Shown here: one piece after another, positions 24,201 through 36,383 of the stretch
Numbering within the stretch: position 1 is the stretch's first letter
How the letters are laid out: each line of letters begins with the position of its first letter
Origin: Forficula auricularia
Taxonomy: Eukaryota; Arthropoda; Insecta; Dermaptera; Forficulidae
Length of the DNA stretch: 64,000 nucleotides
Reading direction: 5' to 3'
Assembly: GCA_024734495.1 (NCBI GenBank)
Contig: JALMQS010000068.1
Coordinates: 4,257,971-4,321,970, forward strand
The notes under the pieces: generated by a model
The model's database searches: none
Told to the model about the DNA's origin: nothing
Seen by the model: only the letters and a program-made list of their open reading frames with translations
Made by a program: the position numbers and the translations under genes

Positions 24201-27200
24201 ATTCAAAACCTCTAATGAAGAAACATTTTGATATTTTGATTTATTAAAAGATAGTTCATTATCTATAATTAGTCGGCTTACTATTTAAGTAGCTAGTGGG
24301 GAAGAAAATTTCAAAATTAAATAATTTTTTCTCAGAAAAGTAAAAATTATTTTACAAAAATATAAGCGGTTTTAGATAAAGAGTGGTCCCTATTATTAAG
24401 ATGAAAAATTTTATTGAAATCGGATTCATCAACCAAATTCGAAATTTTATGAATCAAAAAATTTCCTGGCCAAATCATTGGGATTGAATTTTTAAATTAA
24501 AAAATATTTACATTTACATAACTCGTAATCTATTGATTTTAGACATTTCTCTCAAATTAACTTTTCTGATGGAAATTAAGTGTACTTTAATAAAAGTCCT
24601 TAATATTAATTTGTTTACCTCAAACTATTAGGAAGTAATGGTGAAATTTAAGTAGAAATTGAGATAATTACTCCTTAGAAAACTCATTTTACCCGCTAGT
24701 GAAATCGATACTCCATTATTACGAGGCATTCCTTATGTATATTTCTCATCTAATTATTTCGTTACTTCCAACATTTATAAATTCTATTGTACCAAAAATT
24801 TTAGTTGATCTCTAATTCGATTACGAAATTGAAACCTTGTCGTGGCTAATCAGGTGGCCAGCTGCTTCCCCCCCCCCCCCCCCTCATATAGGAAAACTCT
24901 ATATTGCCCGGCCTCTCTAAACTATGTTTAATGTATCGTATGTGTTTTTGAACATATTTAAACACTACTGTATTTGTGTATTCTATTGTGAAAAAAAAAT
25001 ATTTGAATAAAAATTTAATAACCTTATATTTGTAAAGATAAATCAATGAGGTTGACCTCTGATTAAAGCAAATAATGCACTGTGACTTTTCAACCAGGGG
25101 ATGATGTTCAAAAAATTACTCTTCATTTTTTGAATTTAATTTGATTCTTCGCTTTTTTGGCAAATTTCATCGAATACGTCATCATTTCCGTTATTTTTCA
25201 AATTTAACATTAGACCTTTTAAAAATATATTTAAAGACCTTCGCCCCAAACGGATACTGCTTTGTGTGAATGAGGGTAGGAGTCAGAAATTTAAGCTTGT
25301 GAACTCCACAAGTCCACAGTCCCTAAGATGGAAATCGACAATCTTCCACAATGAATAATGAATCAACCTGTCCTATAAGAAAATTCTAAATTTCTCCTAA
25401 TCCTATTGCTATAACCAAGCCTTGACTTGTCTAGAGCGCTCTTACTTAGGTATTCCCCATCTTATATATTGAGAGTTTTTAAAAATGGATTAGTCCAGAA
25501 ATTCCCGAATCATCTTTATTTATTCTTTTATTGTATTATTTCTATTTTAATAGTTCCTCAGCGGGAACAATTCTTATTCTACTAAAACTCCTCTGGACTT
25601 CAATCTTTCTAACGGAACCTTTTTCGGAAAAATCATTCATTTCAATTGCCCCTTTGAAACTATGCAACAATTTTATTTCATTTCGAGAATCAATATACCT
25701 ACTTTTCAAAACAAAAAAAAATGTTTTTTTATTTTGTATATTTTTTTTATTTTATTTTTATTACTGAATTATTATAATACGTTTTTGAATTGAATGATGA
25801 ACAAATTGAAAACAAAAAACAAAATAATAATCATAATAATATTATAAACTATGGAAATGCAAAAACAAAACGTATCCGGCAGAAATATCCTCCATGTTAG
25901 TTAGGCGGGCGGGGGGGGGGGGGGAATTCATTGCCCGCTCCCCGCTAGAAAATTTGAAACTCAATTATTATGAGGCATTACATATGTATTTATCATTAAA
26001 TTATTTCGTTACTTACTATAGCAGAATTTATCTAAGTTTCCACATACATTTCCCAATTACTGTCTAACCCTTTGAGGTACACAAATTTATATAATGATCT
26101 TTATAAAGAATATTTCATTTCCAACAGAAAAGTTAATATGACTGAAGTGTCTAAAATTAATAGTTTACGCGTTAAAAAATATTCCAATATTGTTTAGAGT
26201 GAATGGACTTGAATCACTGATAAATGTCTCTAATGGCCAGACATCCTCTCGATATGATAGACCAAAACTATTATAAATAAAAAAGATATCGATCTTATTT
26301 TATCGATTTCATCTATTTGGTGGTTCACGGTACATTTTCAATTTAAAAAAATGGCATTTTGATTAAGAATTTTGTAGTTTAAAAGAAATTGAATGAAAAG
26401 ATTCCATTTCTTCTCTGCCGGGATCGAATTAACTAGAAATGCCATAAGGTTTTATTTTTTTCTCATTAGATATTTATTCAAATATATTGAAATTTCATAT
26501 TTGTGTGTTATTTTTATTTATCTTTTATATTCAAAAATTATTATTATTAAATTTGCATTTTAAAGGGTAGTTTATTTGAAGTCCAATTTGAAAAAACGCT
26601 AATAACTTCATTCAAATGTTTTTTTCAAAAGTTGAAATAAATATATATTATAAAACAATTAATTATTAATAATTTAATTCAATTTTGATCGAAATCGGTT
26701 CAGTACTTTTTGAGCAAATAGTCAAAAACTATCTGAACGGTCAAAAAACGATGTTTTTTTAAAGCACGAGATGCTTTTGATAAAAGTTTAAAAAGTCATA
26801 TGAAACGAAACATTGACTTTTGACATGGAAGTGGATTTTCAAAATGCTTTTAAAACGGCCTTTCATGGCAGTTTTCGGAGTTTTTGTCCATTTTCTCAAA
26901 AAGTACTGAATCGATTTCGTTCAAAATTGAATTAAATTATTAATAATTAATTATTTTATAATATCTAAATGACTTTATATTTTTAAAAATTATTTCAACG
27001 GAGTTATTAGCGTTTTTTTTTAATTGACCTCCAGATAAACTACTCTTAAAAATGCAAATTTCCTAGTAATAATTTTTGCATACAAAAGATAAATGAGAAT
27101 AAGACACAGATATGAAATTTCATTAGATTTGAATAAATATCTAATGAGAAAAAAATAAAAATTTTTGCCATTTCTAGAAGTTTAGCTCCCGGAGAGAAGA

Positions 27201-29190
27201 GATTGAATCTTTTCATACACTTTCTTTTAAACTACAAATTTCTTAATCAAAATGCTATTTTCTTATATTAAAAAGGTACTATGAACCACCAAATAGATGA
27301 AATCGATAAACTAAGATCGATTTCTTTCTTATTTTTAATTCTTTAGGTCTGTCATATCAAGATGATTTCTGGCCATTAGAGACATTTGTTATTGATTAAG
27401 TCCATCCACTATACAATATTGGATTAGTTTTTAACGTGTAAACTATTGAATTTCGACATTTCAGTCATATTAACTTTTCTGTTTTAAATGAAATGTTTTT
27501 AATAAAGGTCCTTATATAAATTTGTGTATCTCAAAGGGTTAGGGAGTGATGGTGAAATTTATGTGGAAAGTTAGATAAATCGTTCTCTAGAGGCTTAGAT
27601 ATTTATTCTACATATTCAAAAGCTCTAATGAAGAAACATTTTGATATTTTGATTTATTAAAAGATAGTTCATTATCTATAATTAGTCGGCTTACTATTTA
27701 AGTAGCTTGTGGGGAAGAAAATTTCAAAATTAAATAATTTTTTCTCAGAAAAGTAAAAATTATTTTACTAAAATATAAGCGGTTTTAGATAAAGAGTGGT
27801 CCCTATTATTAAGATGAAAAATTTTATTGAAATCCGATTCATCAACCAAATTCGAAATTTTATGAATCAAAAAATTTCCTGGCCAAATCATTGTGATTGA
27901 ATTTTTAAATTAAAAAATATTTACATTTACATAACTCGTAATCTATTGATTTTAGACATTTCTCTCAAATTAACTTTTCTGATGGAAATTAAGTGTACTT
28001 TAATAAAAGTCCTTAATATTAATTTGTTTACCTCAAACTATTAGGAAGTAATGGTGAAATTTAAGTAGAAATTGAGATAATTACTCCTTAGAAAACTCAT
28101 TTTACCCGCTAGTGAAATCGATACTCCATTATTACGAGGCATTCCTTATGTATATTTCTCATCTAATTATTTCGTTACTTCCAACATTTATAAATTCTAT
28201 TGTACCAAAAATTTTAGTTGATCTCTAATTCGATTACCGAAATTGAAACCTTGTCGTGGCTAATCAGGTGGCCAGCTGCTTCCCCCCCCCCCCCCCCTCA
28301 TATAGGAAAACTCTATATTGCCCGGCCTCTCTAAACTATGTTTAATGTATCGTATGTGTTTTTGTACATATTTAAACACTACTGTATTTGTGTATTCTAT
28401 TGTGAAAAAAAAATATTTGAATAAAAATTTAATAACCTTATATTTGTAAAGATAAATCAATGAGGTTGACCTCTGATTAAAGCAAATAATGCACTGTGAC
28501 TTTTCAACCAGGGGATGATGTTCAAAAAATTACTCTTCATTTTTTGAATTTAATTTGATTCTTCGCTTTTTTGGCAAATTTCATCGAATACGTCATCATT
28601 TCCGTTATTTTTCAAATTTAACATTAGACCTTTTAAAAATATATTTAAAGACCTTCGCCCCAAACGGATACTGCTTTGTGTGAATGAGGGTAGGAGTCAG
28701 AAATTTAAGCTTGTGAACTCCACAAGTCCACAGTCCCTAAGATGGAAATCGACAATCTTCCACAATGAATAATGAATCAACCTGTCCTATAAGAAAATTC
28801 TAAATTTCTCCTAATCCTATTGCTATAACCAAGCCTTGACTTGTCTAGAGCGCTCTTACTTAGGTATTCCCCATCTTATATATTGAGAGTTTTTAAAAAT
28901 GGATTAGTCCAGAAATTTCCCGAATCATCTTTATTTATTCTTTTATTGTATTATTTCTATTTTAATAGTTCCTCAGCGGGAACAATTCTTATTCTACTAA
29001 AACTCCTCTGGACTTGTCTTTGACATGCTTAAACTGGAATATATACCAGACAGGGACTTCAAACTTTCTAACGGCACCTTTTTCGGAAAAATCATTCATT
29101 TCAATTGCCCCTTTGAAACTATGTAACAATTTTATTTCATTTCGAGAATCAATATACCTACTTTTCAAAACCTAAAATGTTTTTTATAGA
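15206..29190 (+). repeat. Head-to-tail array of ~3.4-kb foldback units
   Basis: Four near-identical units plus a partial fifth start at the landmark gtgacttttcaaccagggg: 15206, 18253, 21668, 25082 and 28496. Full units are 3414-3415 bp; the first is ~370 bp shorter. Each holds a G tract (after ggcgggc: ~15664, 19082, 22498, 25911), a large imperfect inverted repeat, and a C tract (after cagctgcttc: ~18039, 21456, 24869, 28282). No plausible gene is present. A 78-87 residue open frame recurring at the same place in units 2-4, and a 66-74 residue minus-strand frame over the C tract, have no recognisable domain. Their persistence is explained by unit homogeneity. Confidence 0.9.
19190..20765. 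repeat. Representative inverted repeat within an array unit
   Basis: Left arm ~19190-19890 and right arm ~20070-20765 pair imperfectly around a ~180-bp spacer. Examples: taataacttcattcaaatg versus catttcaacggagttatta-type sequence, and gatgaaatcgataaa versus tttatcgatttcatc. The same structure occurs in every unit and in the older split copy at 7.7-14.1 kb, so a transcript through it would fold into a long hairpin. Confidence 0.8.
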
Positions 29191-29961
29191 AATATTTGAA
29201 ATAACCGATAATAATTTCAAAATTTACACATCATCTTGAAATTTTGAAGTCGACCCTATATATTTATTTAAATACTCTAAATGTTTGAAATTTTATGGAT
29301 GCTCCGCATCCACAGCATCCATGGACCGCACGCCACTTATTTATATATAATATTATAATATATAAACATTTTCTATCCAAAGTCCTGTTTATGCAATTAA
29401 AAAGTTTTGAAAACTCCTTAAAATTCACCCCGTTGTATGGTATATAAATCTCAAAATTGGTGATTTTATTGCAACCGCTTGCTTCCCTAGGTCATTTAAA
29501 TTGACTTTTTTTCTAATCTCTGTGCTCCGAAACAAATATATATTTTTTGCTATATAATTTATTGAAAAATCGTGATTATAATTATTAAATATTAAAATCA
29601 CATGGTTTTAAGAGCTTTGAGAAGGATATCTTAATACGTTTGATTTTCATGTCACACGTTTATCCCCTCGGGAGTCTGACCAAGTGCCAAACTTGGAATC
29701 GGGCAAGTTAATTGAGTTCTTTAGATGTCATCCATCTGACATGTATTTTAACTACATAGCTAGGAGAGAGATCGAGCTCCAAATTCCGTAAATAGTTAGC
29801 GCCTAGCAATGCAACTTAACATCACAGAACGTTCTTTTTAATGCATAACCTACCGTGAACAAGGGGGCACTGAATCTCGTGTCTGCATTAAGTATATAAT
29901 ATATGAAAATAATAATCTTCAAACTCCCATTGTGACTTTGCATGCAATTTTATTATTAATA
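29191..29961. other. Non-coding spacer between array and Helitron
   Basis: No gene recognised. A tRNA-gene-like word (cttggaatcgggc) occurs near 29695 but has no supporting structure. Confidence 0.4.
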
Positions 29962-30615
29962 CTAGCTGCAAGGCCCGCCTTCGGCGGCCCTCTTGCTAGT
30001 CACAGGGGCATGCCCCTGGACCCTAAACCCACGAACCCCACCCTCATTCCCCACTCACACCCTGAACCCCACCTAGAACCTCCCACTCCCCGCACTATGC
30101 ACCCGCACCCCACCACCCAACTCCACTCCACTACGCCTCTGGACCCTCACCTAAACCCTCTACTCCACCCCGCACCACCGGACCCTACCCCGTGCCCTCC
30201 ACCCCCCCTCACCCCACCACCGCACTCAGTTTTTATCATTTCTAGCCTTCTAGTGACCCACAGATTATGAATACAAAATTTGGTAAAGTTGGCTCTAAGG
30301 GTAAGAATTTTCATTTTTTGATACCCCCATTTTGGGTGGTTAATTTTTGCATTTCTCGTCTTATAGTGACCCACAGATGATGTATACAAAATTTGGTTGA
30401 GTTTGGTCAAAGAACAAGAATTTTCATATTTTGACCCCCCCCCCCGCTATTTGGGTGGTTTTTTGGGGGAATTCTTTTAAACAAAAGTTGTCAAAAATCA
30501 CATCCCCTACATCTTGTATGTAAATATGAAATTTCATAATAATCCCTTCAGCCGTTTTTACGTGAATCATGAGCAACTTTTTGGAAACGACGGAAACATA
30601 CATACATACATACAT

Positions 30616-30654
<39 letters not shown>

Positions 30655-30758
30655 GGAAGGTATTTTCGTTCATAACTTTGCTTGAAACGTGTGCAACCAA
30701 AATTTGGCGTAATTTGGAGCAATGTACAGACAAAACCTTAATTTTATATATATATAGA
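29962..30758 (-). mobile_element. Complete non-autonomous Helitron (797 bp)
   Basis: On the minus strand it begins with TCTATATATATATAAAA (from 30758) and ends with a GC hairpin, a short spacer and CTAG (29962-29965). The flanking bases are A on the left and T on the right, the canonical A|T Helitron target. It has no Rep/helicase coding capacity. The interior has a GC-rich 3' part, degenerate ~100-bp monomers shared with element P, and a tetranucleotide tract. Open frames in it (29932-30270, 30147-30410, 30548-30733) are compositional. Confidence 0.85.
30597..30655. repeat. Compound (CATA)n(CAGA)n microsatellite
   Basis: Perfect tetranucleotide runs, catacatacata... then cagacagacaga..., inside the Helitron. 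They produce the Cys/Val/Met-rich minus-strand pseudo-ORFs. Confidence 0.95.
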
Positions 30759-31702
30759 TTAAAATAGCTTGTACAGTTATATAATTTTTCTAATTAATAT
30801 AACAAAGAATAATTGCCTATATCAATGAGAATTGTTTTGACGTTGGATTGTAGCTAAGTAGATCACATCTTTTTCTCTCTTGGTCCAGACTTAAGACTCC
30901 GCGACTTCAATAGCGTAATCCGCAGTAGTCTCGCGATGCACATCTTTTCAAATAAGCGAGGTCAAAAACAATTCTCACTGATATAGCAATTATTCTCTGC
31001 TATATTAATTATAAAAATTTATTTAAGATCATTATTTCAAGTTAGAAATATATAAGTTCAAATATTATTTTCAATCAATATTTGACAAAATTCCTACATT
31101 TGATTCGCGTTTGAATCAAATGTAGAAAACTTTCGATTAATTTAGCTTGTGTTAAAAGAAGTAGACTTTATTGATAAAACTCGTACTATACTTGATTAAT
31201 AGAAAATTCTTTATTTCATGTCTGAGCTTGTTTCAATGTCTCCATTGGAAATGGACTTGCCTCAACATGTATCCGGGATTATTATAAAAGTGCCCATTCC
31301 TATATTTCCCACCCTTTTCTTTCTATTCCAGAGTGAGACATTCTACCCCAATTCCATTTCAGAGAATTTATTATTTTTTTAATTTTTATCATTAATTGTT
31401 ATTAAAAATATTTTCCTTGAAATAAGGGAATTATTTTTTCGAAATTTCGGTAGATATTTTTCATTTGCTTTCAAGGTAAGACAAAATTTATCGAATACAT
31501 TTTTTTATTAAATATTTATATACAATGAATTTATATTTATTATGTAGATTTTTTAATCAAATAAATATGAATTAACAGATATTTATTATGCGGAGTTCAT
31601 TTTAGAAATTCAATTCATACGAAATTTGTTTTTAATAAAATTAATATTTGTTAAAGGAAAATGGTGAGAGTTCTTAGAGAAGTCATTTTAAACAAATAGA
31701 AA
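30759..31702. other. AT-rich non-coding stretch
   Basis: No gene or matched repeat. A short self-complementary word (tttgattcgcgtttgaatca) lies near 31100. Confidence 0.4.
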
Positions 31703-32000
31703 ATTAAATTAACGAACGAAGAGAAAATTTCACTCATGAGACAAAAGGATCAGCCGGGGATTCGAACCCAGGATCTTCGCATGTGCCCTGCGACGCCTTT
31801 ATAAAAACCTTAGCTCTTATCCTCTCGGCCACTGATTCCTGAACCCAAGCTAATGCATAATGTCTATATGAATTATGGATAAGAGCTAAGGTTCTTATAA
31901 AGGCGTCACAGGGCACATGCGAAGATCCCGGGTTCGAACCCGGCTGATCCTTTTGTTTATAATATAAAAATCTTTTCTTCGTTCGTTAATTTAATTTAAT
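31703..32000. mobile_element. Palindrome of two tRNA-like sequences
   Basis: Two ~120-bp arms (31703-31826 and 31878-32000) are inverted copies. Their outer ends are attaacgaacgaag and its complement. Each arm contains a B box (31758-31769 minus, 31930-31941 plus). The minus-strand reading looks like a Ser/Leu-type tRNA: an A-box gtggccgagaggataag, then gggttcgaatcc, then ctgatcc pairing loosely with the 5' end. The loop holds the tRNA-like 5' portion only once. No anticodon arm can be drawn confidently, so I do not call a tRNA gene. It is most likely a SINE or MITE in foldback form. Confidence 0.7.
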
Positions 32001-34194
32001 TAATAATTGTCTTTCGACGAGCCCTCGTTTTGATTGCGCCCCGGGGCAAAAAGACCCTTGGGTTATGTGATCGATTGGAGGCGTTTGAGAATATTTTAAA
32101 TAAAGTAAAGAAAATTTTAAAAAGTTCCTTAAATTTTTCAAAATTTTCTTTACTTTTATAATAATTTATTTTTACTAATAAAATTTCCTCGGTTTTCTTT
32201 TAAGCTAAAGCCTGCTCGGCGTGTTTAATTTGATAATAAACTTTCCAAATCAAAATGATTTAATTTTTTTTATTTTATTAAACAAATTCGAATTCGATTT
32301 TTTTCCAATTTTTCAGGTACCTTAAATCCAAAAAATTGAAAATCTCTCTCTCTCTCTCTATTTTATTTATTGGCTTTTCAAGTATTGAAAGAGTTTCCAA
32401 TTTTGTTATTAGAAATAAATTTAATTTAAAATATCATTTGACAATTTAAATTATAAAATATTATTTAATTGAATACAAATTGAATTAATTATAAAAACTT
32501 TTAAATATATTAAATTTATTTTTATTTCTGTTTGAATTTTTTATTTAAATATCTTAGCATATTATGAATTTTATTAAAAATCATCCAGCGGCCTCTGAAA
32601 AAAAAATGTCAAAAAATTAATATTTTTAAATTTGTACCTATAAGGTAAACGAACCGGTAGTAGACCACTGTGCCACTAGTAGACCGTTTAAATTTTTTTT
32701 AATGAAAATAAGCATTTTAACTTTTAATTTGCCCCGAGATTTCGATAAATAACTAGAAGCCCATTTTCCGGATGGCTTCTTAACAAACCAGACAGCTATT
32801 TGTGCATTAAAAGACTCAGTGTGCAGCTTGAAACCAACTAGGTAAGTTGGCTTTACGTTTTATGCTAATTTCTTATGTAAATCGTTAAGGATAGACTTCA
32901 CTTTATGTATAGGACATCGAATGTTATATTTGATAATAATTTTAATCTAAAATATCATTTCAATAGTTGATACTATAAATGATTTCAATCAATTATAAAT
33001 GTTTATAGTATGTGATCAGGAATCATAGCCAAGGAGGTGGTCACCTTCTGAAACACAAATCACTTGTCTTTTTAGAAATTGACAGGGGGTGGTCATTTTT
33101 TAAATCAACGCACTTCTAATTGTTTTACGTTAGATGACTTGTTTCTTAATTGAATCGTTGATGAACTGTTTAGGAATTGCTTTTTATTTGCCGTTAACTT
33201 CTTGTTTTCCAATAGATGACCACATGCCCAACTATTAGCTCGCTGCGTGGTCAACTAGGTACTAAAATTTCAAAACTATTTCCTAGATCATGCCACCAAT
33301 AAAAGGAAATTTTCGAAATTACAGGCCTGAAGATATGGAAAGATCCATTTAGAAATCCCGATTTGCTTAACTATGAAGATATTGTGTTCCATATATCAGT
33401 CAACTGAAGCAAGTGAGTGGAACTACTCACTTACAGAACTTGATTTCCTGTGACAAACTTAAGCTGGAGCAATTAATTTTCATTTTTTGCGTATAAGCGC
33501 TTGTTAATAGGGGTGTCAATTACTAAAAAAAAATCGTCTACTTCTGAAACATTTTGTTTTTAGGGATGTCTACTACTGAACCTGTAACACGACTTTTTTT
33601 AATATTGAATGGATTTATTAATTTCCTTTTGGCTTGTACTCCTATTAAGAACGAGCTTTTCGTGCGTGCCTTTCGAAGACGACCCTCCGGGCTGCTGCCC
33701 TGGCGAGCGGCGTCTCGGTCCAAAAATTTTATTCCTAAAGATTCTTAAAAAGCCACACTCCAAATGTATACCTGTAAAGTCCCGAAAATATATAGTCTCT
33801 TAAAAGTTTCACCTCATTTTCGTCCTGACACAGCTACAGAAATGAGGCTCTAGATATGAACCTGGAAGTATTTTTTTTTCTATAATCTACAGTATTGTGA
33901 TATTTTTTGTGTGGAAATAGATTTATTTATTAAGTGGGATTGTGTGAGGAGAATTATATTATATCATTTTTTTAAAATTTAGGATCGATAATCGATATAA
34001 AGCTCCAAATATTTAAAAGAGAACAGGTGTTGTTTGTATGACAGGCTGATCCAGTATTGCCATGAGAAACTCGGACTTGCGTGTCTTAAGTCGTTCAATT
34101 TTGTAAAAATCAAAAAATAAGAAGGAAAACAAAGTAAAAAGTAAAAGTTTAAAAATAACTCTAAATATATTTGAATCCAATAGGCATTCAACAG
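32001..34194. other. Mostly unassigned non-coding sequence
   Basis: Contains a (TC)n run at ~32344-32359, a degenerate copy of a small palindrome family (32090-32165, related to 37475-37610), several gtggtca/tgaccac words in 32650-33250, and a GC-rich patch at 33655-33720 with overlapping open frames on both strands. I recognise no gene. Confidence 0.4.
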
Positions 34195-35159
34195 CTATGG
34201 AGTTTGGGAATGTAAAAGCAAAAAGAAAAGAAATTGACACGTTCTGCCATCCACTTGACCTTACCATACACTTCTGGTTGAGTTTGGTGCAGTTTTGGGA
34301 ATGTAAAAGCAAAAAGAAAAGAAATTGACACGTTCTGCCATCCACTTGACTTTACCATGCACTTCTGGTTGAGTTTGGTGCAAGGGCCTAGATTTTGATT
34401 TTTTGACCCTACAACCCCCCCCTTTTGGGCGGCTAGTTTTTGCATTTTTAGTCTTCTGGTAGCCCACTGATTATGAATACAAAATTTGGTTAAATTTGGT
34501 CCAAGCGCCTAGATTTTCGTTTTTGATCCCCGCCCCCCCCCCCATTTTGGGCGGTTTGTTTTTCACATTTTTAGTATTCTGGAGGACCACTGATTTTGAA
34601 TACAAAATATTGTTGAGTTTGCTCAAATGACCTAGATTTTTATTTTTAGACCCCCTTCCTAATTTTGGTACCAGAAAAAAAATATTTTCGTTATTATAGG
34701 TTCATTTTATAGTATCTTTCATTTTTCTTGTTTTTTTAGTTTGAAAATATTATAATTTTAAATTTTAGCCAGTCCCCCATCCTCCCCCTTAATTTTGGGT
34801 CGATATTCACCAAGATCTAATCAACTCTTAATCTCAATGCACCCAAACTACGTGTGAAATTTGTTTTTGATATTCACACTAGTTTTTGAGCTAGCTCGTT
34901 CACAAAATTTGGTAACGCACAGACTATCAGACTAACAACCTAACAGACTAACAGTTATTATCTCGAAAAATATAATTTTTTCGATGTTTACTTATTAGAG
35001 ATTTTTTGTAGACCGAATTTCCATGGTTTCCCCCAATTTTTTTTAATCAAAATAGTTTGAGCCGTTTCTGAGATATTTAAAAAAAAAAAACAAAAAAAAA
35101 ACACTTTTTTCATTCACGATTACAATTCTTGACCATACCCTGTATGGTAAAGTAAAAAA
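34195..35159 (+). mobile_element. Element P, copy 2
   Basis: Same left block (ccatccacttgac..ttaccat) and right terminal hairpin (ttgaccataccctgtatggt then aaagtaaaa) as the copy at 6715. The left ~91 bp is tandemly duplicated (landmark gggaatgtaaaagc at 34206 and 34297). Internal monomers carry the gactcc-poor, C-tract-containing ~100-bp repeat. It lies just downstream of SQOR exon 7 and probably within the next intron. Confidence 0.7.
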
Positions 35160-35271
35160 TGCAAATATGTGATCAGGTGTCAATTTTTTTGCCACACACT
35201 TCTTGTTTAAGTTGATGAATAAATATAATTTATTTCTTATATCATAAATATAAATAAAGATTATGACTCAC

Positions 35272-35527
35272 CGTATAATACAATTCCAATAGAGAATAGG
35301 AAAAATATAGTGTAAAAGGATAAAAAGTGACATTCTTTCTTTTTTTTGATTAAAAGGAAATGTTTCAGTTGGTTCCCGAAAATAATTAAATTCAGACAGC
35401 ATCATTTTTCGTCTAGAAGTTATAATTGGACATGCTGTATATCCATCATACGAACGTGGAGCAGCAGATTTCCTCTTTAACTTCATATCTTTTAATAATT
35501 CATTATAAACCGTTTCCATTTGTTGTA
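35272..35527 (-). CDS. SQOR: SQOR exon 7 (C-terminal region)
   Basis: Acceptor AATTTCTAG|TACAAC and a perfect donor TATACG|GTGAGT bound 256 bases that are open throughout. The product begins QQMETVYNELLKDM and includes SYDGYTACPIITSRRKMMLS, 'FREPTETFPFNQKKERMS' and 'ILYWNCII'. It follows the family's C-terminal 'KYDGYTSCPLVT..LAEFDY', 'ETFPFDQ.KER' and 'PFLYW' blocks, which form the membrane-contacting C terminus. The last codon is split in phase 2 (CG|G), so a short final exon with the usual RGYW-type end is expected upstream of the window's lower coordinates. Confidence 0.85.
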
Positions 35528-35735
35528 CTAGAAATTTTGAAATAAAATATGCTCAATTTGGTTTTACAAAAATTAAATATTATATAAATATACATAAGTA
35601 ATATAGCGAATAGTAACAATAGGAAAATCTAAAGGTAAATTAAATAGTCAGACAAGTATTTATCTATCATCTACTTTTGTTATTAGTACCATTATTATAG
35701 TTTTTTTTATAATAGTTTAAATATCATATATAGTA

Positions 35736-36075
35736 TAGAAACTCGTTTATCCGGAGTAACTGGGACCAAAGGCAAACCAGATAATCGAAAATCCGGACAA
35801 TCCGGATATATGGGTAATAAAAACAAAACAAATCCTCAAATAAGCGAATTTGAATTTATTAAGATAAAAAAAACATATTTATATCAAAATTACATAGAAA
35901 TTGTTTAAAAAAATAAATACGTTAAATTTTTGGTGAAATTATAATTACATTCTTGCTATCAGAGTTAAAAATTATTATCTATGTGAACATTTATTAAAAC
36001 AAAAATGTCTACAAATCCGATCCGGATAATCCGGAGGTCCGGATAAATGAGGGCCGGATAAACGAGGTTTTACTG
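35736..36075. mobile_element. Pogo/Tigger-like MITE in SQOR intron 6
   Basis: The right terminus reads (on the minus strand) CAGTAAAACCTCGTTTATCC, next to a TA. The left end is tagaaactcgtttatccgg, also next to TA. The ccggat/atccgg words repeat inside both ends. TIRs of this kind and a TA duplication are typical of pogo-related Tc1/mariner elements. About 340 bp, no transposase. Confidence 0.65.
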
Positions 36076-36383
36076 TAAACTGATCTGGGAATATGAAAAT
36101 AAAAAAAATTAAAATTTTACGTATTTTTAACCAGGAATTATGGGATTCCATTTCGGAGTCTTTTGTCGGCTATTAATTCGAGTTGGAAATTTTATCATTT
36201 AGGTAGGTTATTGACTTTTTATGATAAAGAGAATATTTACAAAAAGAGATATACCCAGAATCGGGTTACACTTAAAAGTCATGAAAGATATTGCATTCGT
36301 GCATGAATAGGAGAGAAAATTCAGGTAGAGGGTGAAGATGATTCTGAACCCCAAACTTGGAGGATTCAGTAAAGATAGATCAG

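Noticed and set aside
18702..25767. 78-87 residue open frame conserved in three array units
   Set aside because: Identity at the DNA level is the same inside and outside the frame, so conservation reflects array homogenisation; no domain recognised and the frame differs in edge units.
15664..28300. G/C runs considered as telomeric or rDNA features
   Set aside because: They are simple homopolymers embedded in repeat units, without telomere-type repeats or rRNA sequence.
30424..30733. Cys/Val/Met-repeat proteins
   Set aside because: Direct translation of (CATA)n(CAGA)n microsatellite inside a Helitron.
31748..31841. Functional tRNA-Ser/Leu gene
   Set aside because: A and B boxes exist, but no anticodon arm or proper acceptor pairing could be drawn, and the sequence is one arm of a palindrome.
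33538..33803. Three overlapping 61-64 residue frames in a GC-rich patch
   Set aside because: Present on both strands, no domain recognised, no start context or splice support.
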